DNA from: Epiperipatus broadwayi
Lineage: Eukaryota; Onychophora; Udeonychophora; Euonychophora; Peripatidae
Reading direction: 5' to 3'
DNA length: 64,000 nt
Assembly (NCBI GenBank): GCA_028023455.1
Contig: JAQFVV010000233.1
Span: 682,001 to 746,000, forward strand
Shown here: positions 35,750-47,265 of the stretch, one piece after another
Position numbering within the stretch: the first letter of the stretch is position 1
Layout: every line of letters starts with the position of its first letter
Notes under the pieces: generated by a model
What the model was told of the DNA's origin: nothing
What the model saw: only the letters and a program-made list of their open reading frames with translations
Database searches by the model: none
Program-made: the position numbers and the translations under genes

Positions 35750-38700
35750 ATATTACAGCAAAATAAAGGAAGTGGTAAATTTGGTAATACATAAACTATT
35801 GTGTATACTTTAAACAGCCTGCTTTGACTGTTCAATCTTGGAATTAATTTTAGAATTTGTTGTTTAGATAGCTGCAAAATTAGCAGCTTAATTCCATCAA
35901 ATTGTAGTTGTAATATTTTTGTACCATCTTCTAGTTGTGAATTATAAAAAAAAAAACATTACTTTCTTAGAATTATTTTAGTGGTAGAATTTAAGTTAAC
36001 TCTCAGAGAAATAGATTTTACATTCATAATTTATACAAATATCTACCAAAGATGATTTTCTTCTCTTGACTTTTCTTCAATTTTCATCTGTTGTAATTCA
36101 AGATAAATATTATTTTCTATAGCAATTACTTCCATTTTACACCTTTAAATTAATCCACACTCTTTGCACATGTATGTGTAGAAACCGCAACTAACATTCA
36201 TTCATTTTTAGAGTCTTCTAAAATTTTTACATTTTTGCAGCTTTTTCTATAATATTTATGGATTAACCATCTTCACCACTTTTTCAAATATTTTTTTCAT
36301 TCATTCCCTTTTGTCATCTTTCCACCCTTTGATATTTTTACTTCATCTATTTTTCTGTTATTTTTTTATTTCTTGAGCCCACTTATTCAATTTTTCAGTC
36401 ATCTTTTTATTAATGACATCCTTTACTTCATGAATGCTTTTATTATTGTTCGTCTTATTACTGTTGTCATCCCTTATTTCTTGGATATTTTTATTGCTGT
36501 CACTTATTATTTTACATATGTCCTGCATGTCTTGATTGATGTATTTGAACATTATCAAGACTGCTACACTTTAATTATTTTGTATTAACTGTTGTAGATC
36601 TTGGTTTTCTATTTTCTATGGAATTTGTGAAGCTTGAATTTCCATCTCTTGTAATTTTTTTATAGAACTTGATTTTTTGTCTCTTATGAATTTTGGTTTT
36701 TATGATTACTTATATCTATTTAATAATTGATTTTAACTCAAAATTTCTTAATTTTCAATTTTCAGCTATATATCTGTCATAATTCCTTCCATGCAATTCT
36801 GGTTCATACTATCATGGATATATTTAGCTTATTTTGTCCAATAATTTAACCTATCCTATTTTATTCTATAGATTGTTTATTTTTTTCTGTTTTCTATCTT
36901 TAGCCTAATATCCCATTCATTCAATCTTTTTGTGTTCATCCTAAATGAATTAAGTATTGGTCATACATTAGTCATGCCATTTATATATCAGATGAAAAAT
37001 TATACTATGCAATAAAATTATCATCAAGACACATGTTCATATACCATTTACGTATCAGATAACTCATTTTAAAAAACAGCAAATGCAAATAAATAACAGA
37101 ATTTATTGTATTTATCTACAAACCGATGTACCATTATATGATGCAAATTACTGACAGGCTCTGCTGGCATTTTCCTATTTAAACATAATGACAAAAATTT
37201 AATTCATTCAGTGTACAAAAAAAGTTACTGCCAGAACCATCCATCATCATTGATTTACATACTTTAATTATTCAAAGCATGATATTATTGAAATAATACT
37301 AAAGAATTAATTATATTTCCCTAACAATATATCACTTCTTATTCACTTCTTTGGAAAAACTAAAAATAATATTAATAGTACAAATCAGCATTATTTGTTC
37401 TGACATATCCTCACTGCTCAATAAATATTTATTCTAAACTAATAAGTTACATATAGTCTAGCATAACTTGGAAGCCCTTTGCATTATTTTTTGTACAATA
37501 GATGGCCACAATCATAAATATATGCTATGAAATCAAGTTGAAAATTGAATAAAGAATGGATTTAACTAATGCTTTATTTTAAAGAAATAACTAATTATGA
37601 AAATTATAAAGAAATCTGAAGCTTATACAAATTCATGTTGCATTCTCATATATGAAATCATCCCTATATGGATATATGCAAATCATTCTTGTATAGTAAA
37701 TCTAATTGCATATATTTCTGGCTAGATTTATTATTATTTTATTTAGCTCCCCTCACCTTAATCTTTTCAAAGATATATACTCATCCTGCACAAAATCATT
37801 TATTAATTATATACCAACTTTATGAGATATCTACTTAAAATAAAAATTTATAGTGTTAATTATAACAATTAAAATGATAACAATAATAATGAAAAGATTA
37901 CAAATTAATTTATCTTAAATTAACCTATTTTCATTATTTCAGTAAAATCATTTTCTTATTATCTCTTATATTTTAATATTTATAAACCACCTTTTGACTG
38001 AATTTAAACTATCCTTTTTAGGAATTTTTCCTATTTGAAAGTTTTTCTTTTCTAGCTGTACTTCTATATCTGAAACATTGCTAAGTTTTATTCCTTATAC
38101 ATTTAATTTTCTTCTTGACATAATTTTTTTATTATTCCATTTGCTGACTTTCAGTTTTCCAGTAAATCTTTTGTTGGTAGGAACTCTATCAATTCAAGGA
38201 CACGTTTTTATCGTGTAGAACAGACTCTTTATACATTTCTTCACCAGAGATTACATTTCCAGAACAATGACAACTTAATTAATATTTGCAACTAACAAGT
38301 CATTTTATTTTATATAGTGACTAATATCTATAACAGCAATAGAAAACAATAGTGATAACTTACAGTTTTTAATACTGACTTAACAATTGTTTCACCAGTA
38401 AATTCAATCTTTTAACTTCTTTTTTTCTTGTAATGACTTCTATCTTTCAAACACTGGTGACTAGGAATTTCACTTTCAAATGACTAAATTCTAACTGCAG
38501 TAGATGTACAACTAAATGGAACTAAAGAGAACTAACTGGTATTATTTTTCATCCCTTTTTATTTTATTGTTTTTCCATGTGACAATGCTGTTTGCTGTTT
38601 GAAAAATATAAGATTTATTATCAGATAATAGATTAATAATTCATTTAATTATTAAACTGAACACAAACAATAATAATAATAATTCTGACATGAAGGTAAT

Positions 38701-39060
38701 CATCCTTCATATAAGCACTGTACTTTAATATTCAATTAGCACTGGTGTGAAGGATGATTACCTCCATATCAGAATTACAGTTTGACACTGCATTGGTAAA
38801 AAAATTTCTAAATTATTTATATTAAATAATAATAATTATAATTACATTTTTTTTGAACAACATTTCTACTTTGTAAAAATTGAATTTTATAAAATTAACT
38901 CTTAATTTTCAAAATCATTTATATAAATTATTAAAGAAAAATAAATTATTTACGAATAAATAAAATCCATTTCAAAATACATCAATGTATACATAAATTT
39001 AAATAATATTTAAGTACATAATCTATATTTGAAATATTCATGAATTTTTATAAGTGATAG
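35750..39060. other. unassigned AT-rich DNA with one hairpin
   Basis: A minus-strand frame between about 36,960 and 35,700 gives Lys/Asn/Glu-rich, coiled-coil-like peptides (for example KKMTEKLNKWAQEIKK at about 36,360-36,420) with frequent stops. It could be an eroded ORF of a retroelement, but composition alone could explain it. A stable hairpin lies at 38,681-38,776. Confidence 0.4.
38681..38776. repeat. 96-nt hairpin (small MITE or miRNA-precursor-like)
   Basis: The arm AATTCTGACATGAAGGTAAT plus CATCCTTCA is complementary to 38,748-38,776 with two mismatches in about 29 positions, around a loop of about 38 nt. The size and near-perfect stem fit either a mini snap-back transposon or a pre-miRNA-like hairpin. 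No target duplication was found. Confidence 0.6.
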
Positions 39061-39270
39061 GATATTATTTTGTCTTTTTCTGAAGGTTTGTAATGATGGT
39101 GTTCTAGTTGTATTTTTATATTGGACTATTCCCATCATCTAATATGCGTGTTGAATGTCTTTAGAAAAGTTTAATTTTATTTAAAAAATTCCAATTGCAT
39201 TCAACTGTTAGTAATATCACAGCAAACAACTGTTAGTAATATCACAGCAAATAGGTTAATATATGCACAA

Positions 39271-39312
39271 CATTTCAAGAGGTATTTTTCTCTCCTCTTC
39301 TTCAGGTGTTAT
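39271..39312 (-). ncRNA. hammerhead-like motif in inverted PLE arm
   Basis: Minus strand: CAC, CUGAAGA, then a stem AGAGG...CCUCU around AGAGAAAAAUA with a flanking A and U, then GAAA, UGUU and GUG, which can pair with CAC. It is better preserved than the plus copy because GAAA is intact. Confidence 0.5.
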
Positions 39313-39336
39313 TGGCCTGACCAGTGACAGTACTAG

Positions 39337-39416
39337 CATGGGATTCAAACCTGGGTCCTGAGATTCTTGATTATTGAATTTTAAGGTAACGCTCTAAGCA
39401 ACTGAGCCATCCTGCC
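39337..39416 (-). mobile_element. tRNA-like block in the inverted PLE arm
   Basis: Antisense duplicate of 40,122-40,203. It reads GGCAGGATGGCTCAGTTGCT at its 5' end, then AGAGCGTTACC, with a T-arm CCCAGGTTTGAATCCCATG. The B box has one substitution from the other copy. Confidence 0.65.
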
Positions 39417-39599
39417 AAAGGCAACAGTATGTAGTAATTTCATATACTTCATGAGGTTCCACCTGATTTCTCCACTTTTTACTCAGAGCAAAGTTGATTA
39501 GTGATTTCCATACATTATGTATAGTCACACTAGGTTGGCTTATGGGATTTTTTTGCCATTATAATGTGAGCAGCTTCTTTAAATTTTCTTCTTTGTACC

Positions 39600-40090
39600 C
39601 ATACATTCCAAAAATAGCAGACAAATTAAGGAAAATCTGCAATCAGTATAACATCAGAACAGCTTTCCAGAGCCATACCACACTACAAGGCATTCTAACA
39701 TCTACAAAGCCTAAACTTGAAATGCTGAAAAGAAAAAACTGCATCTATAAAATACCATGTGAATGTGGAAGAACATATATTGGTGAGACCAGCCGTCCCA
39801 TTCAAAAGCGCTTGCAAGAACATAAACTGATGATTAGAAGAGAGAAAACAGATGTGTCTAAGGTAGCAGACCATGTATGTACCAATTAACATACGTTTGA
39901 TTGGGAAAATATAAAAATATTGGATAAAGAATAAAAGGTACAAAGAAGAAAATTTAAAGAAGCTGCTCACATGACAATGGCAAAAAATCCCATAAGCCAA
40001 CCTAGTGTGACTATACATAATGTATGGAAACCACTAATCAACTTTGCTCTAAGGAAAAAGTGGAAAAATAAGGAGGAACCTCATAGATAA
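39600..40090 (+). pseudogene. GIY-YIG endonuclease C-terminus of Penelope-like element
   Basis: The frame reads IPKIADKLRKICNQYNIRTAF (RT-endonuclease linker), then KPKLEMLKRKNCIYKIPCEC with GRTYIGETSRPIQKRLQEH. YKIPCECG-RTYIG is the PLE version of the GIY-YIG nuclease, here CIYKIPC and TYIG, followed by the conserved ETSRP...R..EH with catalytic Arg and His-like positions. The C-terminus continues in the same frame through two TAA codons (at about 39,887 and in DKE-stop) to KEAAHMTMAKNPISQPSVTI, NVWKPLINFAL and a stop at 40,088-40,090. This nuclease nicks the target for PLE retrotransposition. Peptide upstream of about 39,595 derives from the antisense inverted arm and is not real coding. 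Confidence 0.85.
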
Positions 40091-40121
40091 GTATATGAAA
40101 TTACTGCATATTGTTGCCTTT

Positions 40122-40203
40122 GGCAGGATGGCTCAGTTGGTTAGAGTGTTATCTTAAAATTCAATAATCAAGAATCTAAGGACCCAGGTTCGAATCCCAT
40201 GCT
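40122..40203 (+). mobile_element. tRNA-like block in PLE 3' region
   Basis: GGCAGGATGGCTCAGTTGGT gives a good A box (TGGCTCAGTTGG) and CCAGGTTCGAATCCCATG a perfect B box (GGTTCGAATCC), about 47 bp apart. The acceptor stem does not close, so this is not a working tRNA. The anticodon arm is long (AATTCAATAATCAAGAATC) as if intron-bearing. Because both arms of the PLE carry it, it was part of the element before insertion; it may supply an internal pol III promoter. Confidence 0.65.
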
Positions 40204-40225
40204 AGTACTGTCACTGGTCAGGCCA

Positions 40226-40275
40226 GCAACACCTGAAGAAGAGGGGAGAAAATTACTTCTCAAAATGTTGCGCGT
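40226..40275 (+). ncRNA. hammerhead-like motif in PLE 3' region
   Basis: CAC, CTGAAGA (40,233-40,239), a weak stem AGAGG...CTTCT, then CAAA in place of GAAA, then ATGTTGCG. The substituted G of GAAA suggests that this copy is inactive. Confidence 0.45.
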
Positions 40276-40422
40276 ATACTAACCTGTTTGCTGTGATATT
40301 ACTAACAGTAAGTGCATATATTAACCTGTTTGCTGTGATATTACTAACAGTTGTTTGCTGTGATATTACTAACAGTTGGTGCATATAATAACCTGTTTGC
40401 TGTGATATTACTAACAGTTGAA
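40276..40422 (+). repeat. 25/42-bp tandem repeats in PLE 3' region
   Basis: Four copies of TTTGCTGTGATATTACTAAC plus AG, three of them preceded by a GCATATATTAACCTG-like spacer, giving about 42-bp units with one 25-bp short unit. Two short-unit copies occur in the inverted arm (about 39,205-39,260). Confidence 0.85.
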
Positions 40423-40529
40423 TGCAATTGGAATATTTAAATAAAATTAAACTTTTCTAAAGACATTCAACCCATATATTAGATGATGGAAATAGTCCAA
40501 TATAAAAATACAGCAAGATATTATTTTGT

Positions 40530-43500
40530 ATTGATAAATTAGCTTGCTATAAAAAATCCAATGAGAAATCTCTTTTTTGCTTTATGTCACAATAAATGTT
40601 AATTTTAATCACTATTATTTTAGAATTTTTAATAATCTTTGCTCAATTTTAAAAACAAAAGAAAATTTGATTTTAATTCTTGAACCTGTTCAAATGATAT
40701 ACAATTCCCAAAAAAGATGTTCAAGTGTTAGTTCTTTATTCATGAGCTTACATAAATAACTTCATATCATTTATATTGTGACCTTCTCTTATGATCATCA
40801 ACTAATCTAGAGTCATGTTTGGCGCTATAATTCACCTTTATGACCTGCCCTTTGAACGCTGGAATCATCTATACGAATCTGGCCGCACAATTTCATGGCA
40901 CCAAATTCGCCCTTTGTAACCTATCATATTCTCATTATCAAGACTATAAGCATAAAGAAATAAAAAGTTAAACTAAAGAAATGATTCCTGTATTAAATAA
41001 AACTAGCATGAAACTATAGATCTAAAGAACATCACGAGGCGATTAATAAAGATAATAACTTCTGGTCAAATCAGCTTTAAAATCCACACAAACAAAATGT
41101 GATGAGTTAAATTTGATATTCAGCAAACTAATAAATAACTAATAATTATATCTCTGGAATGATTATGAAATTAAACTTATAAATGAAATGATAAGTAAAT
41201 TATGATGTAGATGATTAAATGGATGCTGAAAAGAAGTAATAATTAAATAGTAGAATGAAATAAGTCTAAGAATGAAGAGAAAAGAATGAAGATGTATGAG
41301 AATAATGATGATTAAGATGATGACAGAATAAGAGTTAATGAATAGTTAAGATATTAAGAGAATGAAAGTTAATGTATGATTAATCAATTATGATAATGAA
41401 TTAATGTTAAATGAGAATGAATAAATAAAAGAATGATCAAGATGAAATTGAAGAACAATGTGATGATGGAGACTGAAACTTTACACTATAAACTAATATT
41501 GTATTAAATGGTAAGAAGATAAGCTAAATAAAAATATGGATTCCAAGCTTGACAAAACCAGAGTATTTATCATGAAGTTAAAACAAGCTATACTTTTTAC
41601 AACAAAAAAAGTAATTTATACCTTAAAGTTTGGTTGACTTTCATAAAACAGTGAAAGTAACCTATTTCAAGTCCGACTATAATAAATAATTAGCTATCAA
41701 ATTTACTACAAATTCAAATTCTACCTTGAAACTTAACAACTAATTCTTCTCAGGTTCAAACACTCAAAGATCATTCTCTAAAATATACTTGGGTCAGTGA
41801 GAGGGATTTTACCACTACCTGAATAGAATGCACAAAACAGCTCTCAATATAAACTCAAATTAACAACTATATTTAGCAGTTACACATAAACTTTATGAAC
41901 TAAATAACTCTTATAACTTTAATATTTAAGAAATAGGAATGACTTTTTAATAACTAAACATAATAACTTACCAAATTCCTTTTCTTAAATAATTCTAAAC
42001 CATGTGATCAAGATCAGTGAAGGATAGCTCTGCGGGTTCAACTAAACTGATTAAATCAATATTATGTTTATCTTTTAATATATTACTTAAAATAATCTGT
42101 ACTATAGGTTTCTGCCATTTTAATTGTTACGTGATGATGCATTAGATGTACTCTTAAGAGATAGGGCTTAACAAGATTATTTTGCTATATTAACCAATAG
42201 TTAATTTTACTATATTGGTCGATGATGATTTCAATATATATGTCGATAGCAATAACAATAATAATGTGTATATGGTGATTAGCAATAAAACTACAGGCAA
42301 CTAAATAAATTTTTAAACATAACAAGCTTTATTTACAATATTTACAAATTTTAATTCAGAGACATGGCAAGAAATAAAACCAATACATTGAATTAAACTC
42401 AGGGATGGAAAAATATACTTGGTATCCCATTGTCCATACTCTTAGTCAATACGACCCACCTATACAATGATATTCAAAGTATCACTTATTACTGTTTAGC
42501 CTGCGCTTTATAAGATAAATATCATCTTAAAGAATGAAATAATGAAACCTTATTTAAGCTGAATTTGCACTTAAATTACAAAAACAACAGTGTATTGAGG
42601 ACTTTAGGGTATGCACAAATTTTAAATTTAGAATTCAAAAGTTATAAAGTAGTGCATTATATCAAAGCCATTTCTTTTATCAGAATATGATAAGGGCAGT
42701 TATCATATTCTGCACAATTAATAATTGATTAAAATTTGAGATGAATAGGTTTCGTGTATTAAAGTAGGAACAGACATCAAAAATCAAATGCACACGTCAC
42801 TAAAACATTATCTATGTCCACAACCTAATCACTGGATAGTTAACTGATCTTACCAATCTATTGACAAATCACTACTTAATGAAGATAAATCCATATTGCC
42901 CACATGCATTGCTTGCTCTAATTACATCTATAAGTTCTACAATTATAAGTAGGTTTTGGGTTTGGTTTGTCTATAAATTGATGAAGATCCTACAACATCA
43001 TAAAACATTATTATAATTAGGCTAACACTCTAGCTAGATCAGTGTTCTTTAATCTAACATCATCTTACCCTTGCCATTGGATTTTGAACTACTATACTTC
43101 TCCATACATGGTGTAAAACCAATTCTCTAACCTCATGAGGGATTAAACAATAAAAAGGGAGGCTCTATAAAACAACATGATAGTTGCATAATAATATGGC
43201 CAATTCTAATACTTCTCTATTTTAACGGTCATTGAAAAGAGCCTTCAACGTATCTGCCGTACGAGGGTACCATCTAGGCATTTGAACCTAGAAAAATTTA
43301 TATAGTAGGCAGATACACAAGTTAAGATCCAAAACATTTTTATATATATATTATTTTGACCGTTTGCCCATTGACACTAGCCCATGGAGTAGCAGAGATT
43401 AATATAAATTCTTATCCAATTATATTTCAATATAAAAAAAAATAAAATAAAATAAGCCACTGCCAGTAATTAACACACAAATAGATTTTTATTAACGCAC

Positions 43501-43985
43501 ATTTAAAATTGAGGAATAAATTTATTTTAGATTTTACATTAATAATTTTTTTTTTTAATTTAAATTCAAATTACTATTTAAATAGACCGCACAGATGGAT
43601 ATTTCCGAGGGTGAATTTTTTTACCGTGACGCATGTATTACTAACGGTCCTTCCATACGAAGTTTTCCCGAAAACAAATCGAGTCATTCACCCCTTAAAA
43701 GAAGTTTTCCCAAACTTTGGGTCATTCAAAGGGGTAAGTGAAGCAACCGACAGCAAAACACATACATATCAGGCAATGAAATTGAACCCTCCCAACTTTA
43801 ACGTAACTTTTAATTAGAACATAATATACACACACACACAAAATGAAATGGAAATGATTGCTTAAACATCTGCATAAAAAAAATATATTAACAATTGAAT
43901 TTGCATTTTTAAGTCAGATAAGAGTTCTTATTTTCAGCTATTAATTAATTGCAATTTTTAGGAAAGTTCTTATTAAATAGACACA
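40530..43985. other. unassigned DNA with pockets of higher G+C
   Basis: Around 40,820-40,920, 43,080-43,420 and 43,580-43,800 the sequence is less AT-rich and contains CpG, unlike its surroundings. Around 42,290-42,400 it resembles the LTR-like AT-rich stretches at 12.1-12.4 kb in style but not in alignable sequence. No domain was recognised. A dead LTR element or host regulatory DNA are both possible. Confidence 0.4.
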
Positions 43986-43997
43986 AGAGTTCATACG

Positions 43998-44084
43998 TTA
44001 CGGATTGAGCAGATTTAGAGATCCATCTTCGTGATCACTTTCGTAGATTTTGTCATTCTTTGAAATGAAACCACTACTTGCCAT
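43998..44084 (-). CDS. possible short exon or ORF, unknown
   Basis: A minus-strand frame of 28 codons opens MASSGFISKNDKIYESDHED and ends NLLNP with a stop whose bases overlap a possible splice donor (CC|GTAACG). The composition is balanced (Ser, Asp, Glu, Gly), unlike the Lys/Asn/Ile noise elsewhere, and the surroundings are relatively GC- and CpG-rich. It might be the first coding exon of a host gene running to the left. No family is recognised and nothing downstream confirms it. Confidence 0.15.
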   Translation of the reverse strand: MASSGFISKNDKIYESDHEDGSLNLLNP

Positions 44085-44089
44085 TCATT

Positions 44090-44760
44090 TGGTCAGGAAC
44101 TGTCATCCAGAGGCCTCAGCTGGTTGTCCGGAAAATTAAATTTATTGCAGACTTCCACATCGTGAAAATCTGCAATATAGCTAGTTATAACGATATATTC
44201 ATAGTCAGCTCTCAGATCCCAATTATAATAATCCTTTGGCTTTTATATTTTTATTAGTCTCTTATCATCCAATCTTTGGATTCAACCGGCAAGACGTCAC
44301 TAATCCTTTCGTGTTTCAGTTATGGTCTGTGCTGTCATTTTCGTGCTTGCATTGGTCATTTAATTTCTTTGTATTCTCTTACCATTTAATTTATTTTAAG
44401 TGCCTCAAGGAGTTTGCTTTAGAACAATCATTTAATTAATAAAACAATCATTTCCATTTTCTAACATTATAGAAATCAACATTTTTTTTTATTTTCAAAG
44501 ATATCAAATCTTTATATCTTTACTTTTTTACAAAAAAATACTATCAAATGCTTTTATTTTTAAAAGTTTTCAAAGTTTCCTATCTGTGCGATCTATATAT
44601 ACGTTACACAACTTTTAATTTTCAGTTTTTAAGTTAAGTTTTTTTTTTCATTTTAATAAATCAATTTTTATTCACGATCTTTTTATTTTAGTTTTAAAAT
44701 AATGTAACAGCATATTTATATACCGTTACACTATAGGTATACACGTGTGGGTTTAGCCAC
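44090..44760. other. unassigned, partly GC-richer DNA
   Basis: 44,090-44,350 has several CpGs and few homopolymers; a promoter region for the possible exon to its left is conceivable. No motif supports this strongly. Confidence 0.3.
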
Positions 44761-44765
44761 TTAAC

Positions 44766-44858
44766 GAAAAATAGAATTCAAACCATGGATATCCTTTCTT
44801 TTAGGATTAATTATGCTAACTAAGCATTCATTCTTACTCAGCCTCTACCATACTATCC
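44766..44858 (-). mobile_element. possible tRNA-derived SINE head
   Basis: The minus strand has TGAGTAAGAATG as A-box-like and GGTTTGAATTC as B-box-like sequence about 45 bp apart, with a TAGTTAGCA stretch between. It is diverged; no second copy was found in the window. Confidence 0.35.
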
Positions 44859-44859
44859 T

Positions 44860-47263
44860 CTCATGCAATCAGCAATGGGTGATTCTCCATCAGCCCATGC
44901 TCAATATTGATATTAATCTATTTGATGCCATTGTATGTAGCATATACTTAGCAGCTAAAAGCTATCACAAATCATTCTCAATATTATAGCAAGGTAAAAA
45001 CACCAACAACAAGTGGAAATATAAATATTCCATTTCATTTAATGCAGAACCTATGAATGCATTAATAGACAAACCAAAATATATGTCAAATAAATCATTA
45101 ATTATTTTAAAATAACCAATTATACTTTTGTTCTAGCAAGTACTATGCACTTGAACAATAAAGATCGACCTGCATTTATATTCAAAGTGGACATGTTCAT
45201 TTCTATATAAAATTAAAAAATGAAAAAGGTTTAGATCAATTTTTCTTTTATATAAGAAAATAATTGGGTCTTTAGTATATCTTTGACAAAATTTAAGTCT
45301 ATTTGTTCACTCTTTAAATAAATATTAACGACTATTTCAAAAGTACGAGAGGTAAATATATCTTCCCATCTTCCCAGGTAACTAACACCTAATAATATGT
45401 TTTCCCCAAATTGGGAAAAACAGCAAAAATATATGTAATACTAAATGTATGTATCTTTGTACATAAAAAAAAAATTTATACATAAAAAATTTTCCAAAGG
45501 ACACATGACATAAGTATTATAAACTAACATAGCAATAATAAAAAATAATAATAAACAAACATTTTCTCCCATCAGAGTTTATCCTGTTAGTAAAGTTTCT
45601 TTTATTCTGGTAAGCTAAAATGATAAGAACTGATATTATGATGGGTAAACATTCCCAAAATAATGCATATATATATTTTGATTCTCCTGTTCAATGTTAA
45701 TATAATCTGGCAATATTCAAATACTTTTCCAAAGGCAAAGATAAAAAAATCATTTATCGGTTCAGTTCCCAATCTCAATATAGTGAAATTAAAATTCAAA
45801 CATTTTCAATTATAGCATAATCAAAAAGATAGGTTTATCCACTTTTCTAGAGATGATTTTCCTTAATAACTTTATAGGTTATTGTAGTCTTCAAAACAAA
45901 CTTTTAAATACATTTATTGATTTATTCGATATTAACATAGTGAGACAAGGTTTAAAAGTTTCAAGTGGAGTATAACTAAATTGATTTGTTCATGTTTTAA
46001 TCCAGATAATTTTCCCTGAAAATTACTTTAGAATTTTATTACAATTAACATATTTAACTTTTTACAACTCTTTATTAATTTTATTCTTTCCTCCATGGTA
46101 CAATTTGTAACAATCTTTAAATAATCTGGACATTTTTCAAACATTTTTTTAAAATCTTATTTGTTAGTGTTGCACAGTAAACTTTTAAAAGTAAATCTTT
46201 ATTTTTATTTCATTTCCATTGGCAAAAAAATAACTGTTTAGCAATACTAAGAAGAATTTATCCAATTATATATACGATATCCTTAGCATTTTAATGAATC
46301 TGTAATTTTCCATTCCTATCATTACACAAAATTGGCGCTAAAGCAAAATTAGCAGATGAGTGTTTATTTCTTAAGAAAGAATTGAGAATAAAATCACTTG
46401 CAATTATCTTTTAACTTTATTAAAATTATATGATATAAAATGACTTGATTTATTTAATATATATATATCATAATACTTTTCTTCGAAATTATCTTGAATT
46501 ATTTTTTTCTTGAGATTTTAATTTACAAGCATGCGTAGTTTTCTACTAAATAACAATAATAATAGCATGAAAATCAACAATGTCAACTTTTTCTTTTAAG
46601 TCCAAATAATTTATGCATCACTTTTAAAATCTTAAAATTAACCAATATCAATAAAATAAAAATAATTTCTTACATTTTCTTGAATTGTTCTGTATCTGAA
46701 GTAATCTTTATTTAGGTAAGGACTTTTCCACATGGCTTTCATTTCTATTTTCCAGTCTGACTCTCATGAATCATCAATCGATGAAAAAACGATGTTTAAA
46801 ACAATAGCAAGGCTTTGAGGTTTCTATTCCATAATTTTAGATAACAATATACTATAATTCTTATTCAATTAAATTCCAAATTTTTCAGATTTTTCAGCTT
46901 TTTTCCTCCTTATTTTAGAAGATCAGAGTTGAAGTCTGTTGTTGTTTAGTTCTCTTTTTCTTAATCCACCCTACAACTTGGTTAGATAATATATAGCTTT
47001 TATTACAATGCATTGTGGTGCTAAATAAACCAATAACCTTAGTGTGAATATATTAATATTATCCTCTCTACCTTTGTTTTTAATAACTACTCATTATATT
47101 CAAAATCGTTTTGGATTCACTACAAAAAAAAAAAAATATGCTTAAGGAATTGACTATAACCATTTGTTTTACAAGATTTAATAAATTTACTTTATTTGTT
47201 TATTTATTTCAATTGCTATTCAACAATAATAAAATAGCAATATATTCTCCCAGTTAATAATAA
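44860..47263. other. unassigned AT-rich DNA
   Basis: No coding similarity or bounded repeat was recognised. Confidence 0.5.
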
Positions 47264-47265
47264 TA

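Larger units (their letters stand above)
39074..40516 (+). mobile_element. Penelope-like element, 5'-truncated, with inverted 5' copy of its own 3' end
   Basis: A 13-bp direct repeat GATATTATTTTGT at 39,061-39,073 and 40,517-40,529 flanks the insertion exactly. The right part is a plus-strand PLE 3' end: GIY-YIG endonuclease coding region (39,590-40,090), then a tRNA-like block, a hammerhead-like motif, 25/42-bp tandem repeats and a tail. The left part (39,080-39,600) is an inverted copy of everything from within the coding C-terminus outward. PLEs are known to insert with partial inversions of this kind. The reverse transcriptase is absent. Two in-frame stops in the endonuclease make it dead. 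Confidence 0.85.

Noticed and set aside
35692-36960. Minus-strand frame with Lys/Asn/Glu-rich coiled-coil-like peptides as a possible gene
   Set aside because: Stops are frequent, the plus strand has ORFs of equal length, and the composition is what AT-rich DNA gives by chance. No motif supports it.
39494-39595. N-terminal part of the open frame at 39,494
   Set aside because: It is antisense sequence from the inverted PLE arm that happens to be open; the real PLE similarity begins near 39,600.
40122-40203. Functional tRNA gene
   Set aside because: The boxes are good but the acceptor stem does not close, and an inverted duplicate sits in the same element.
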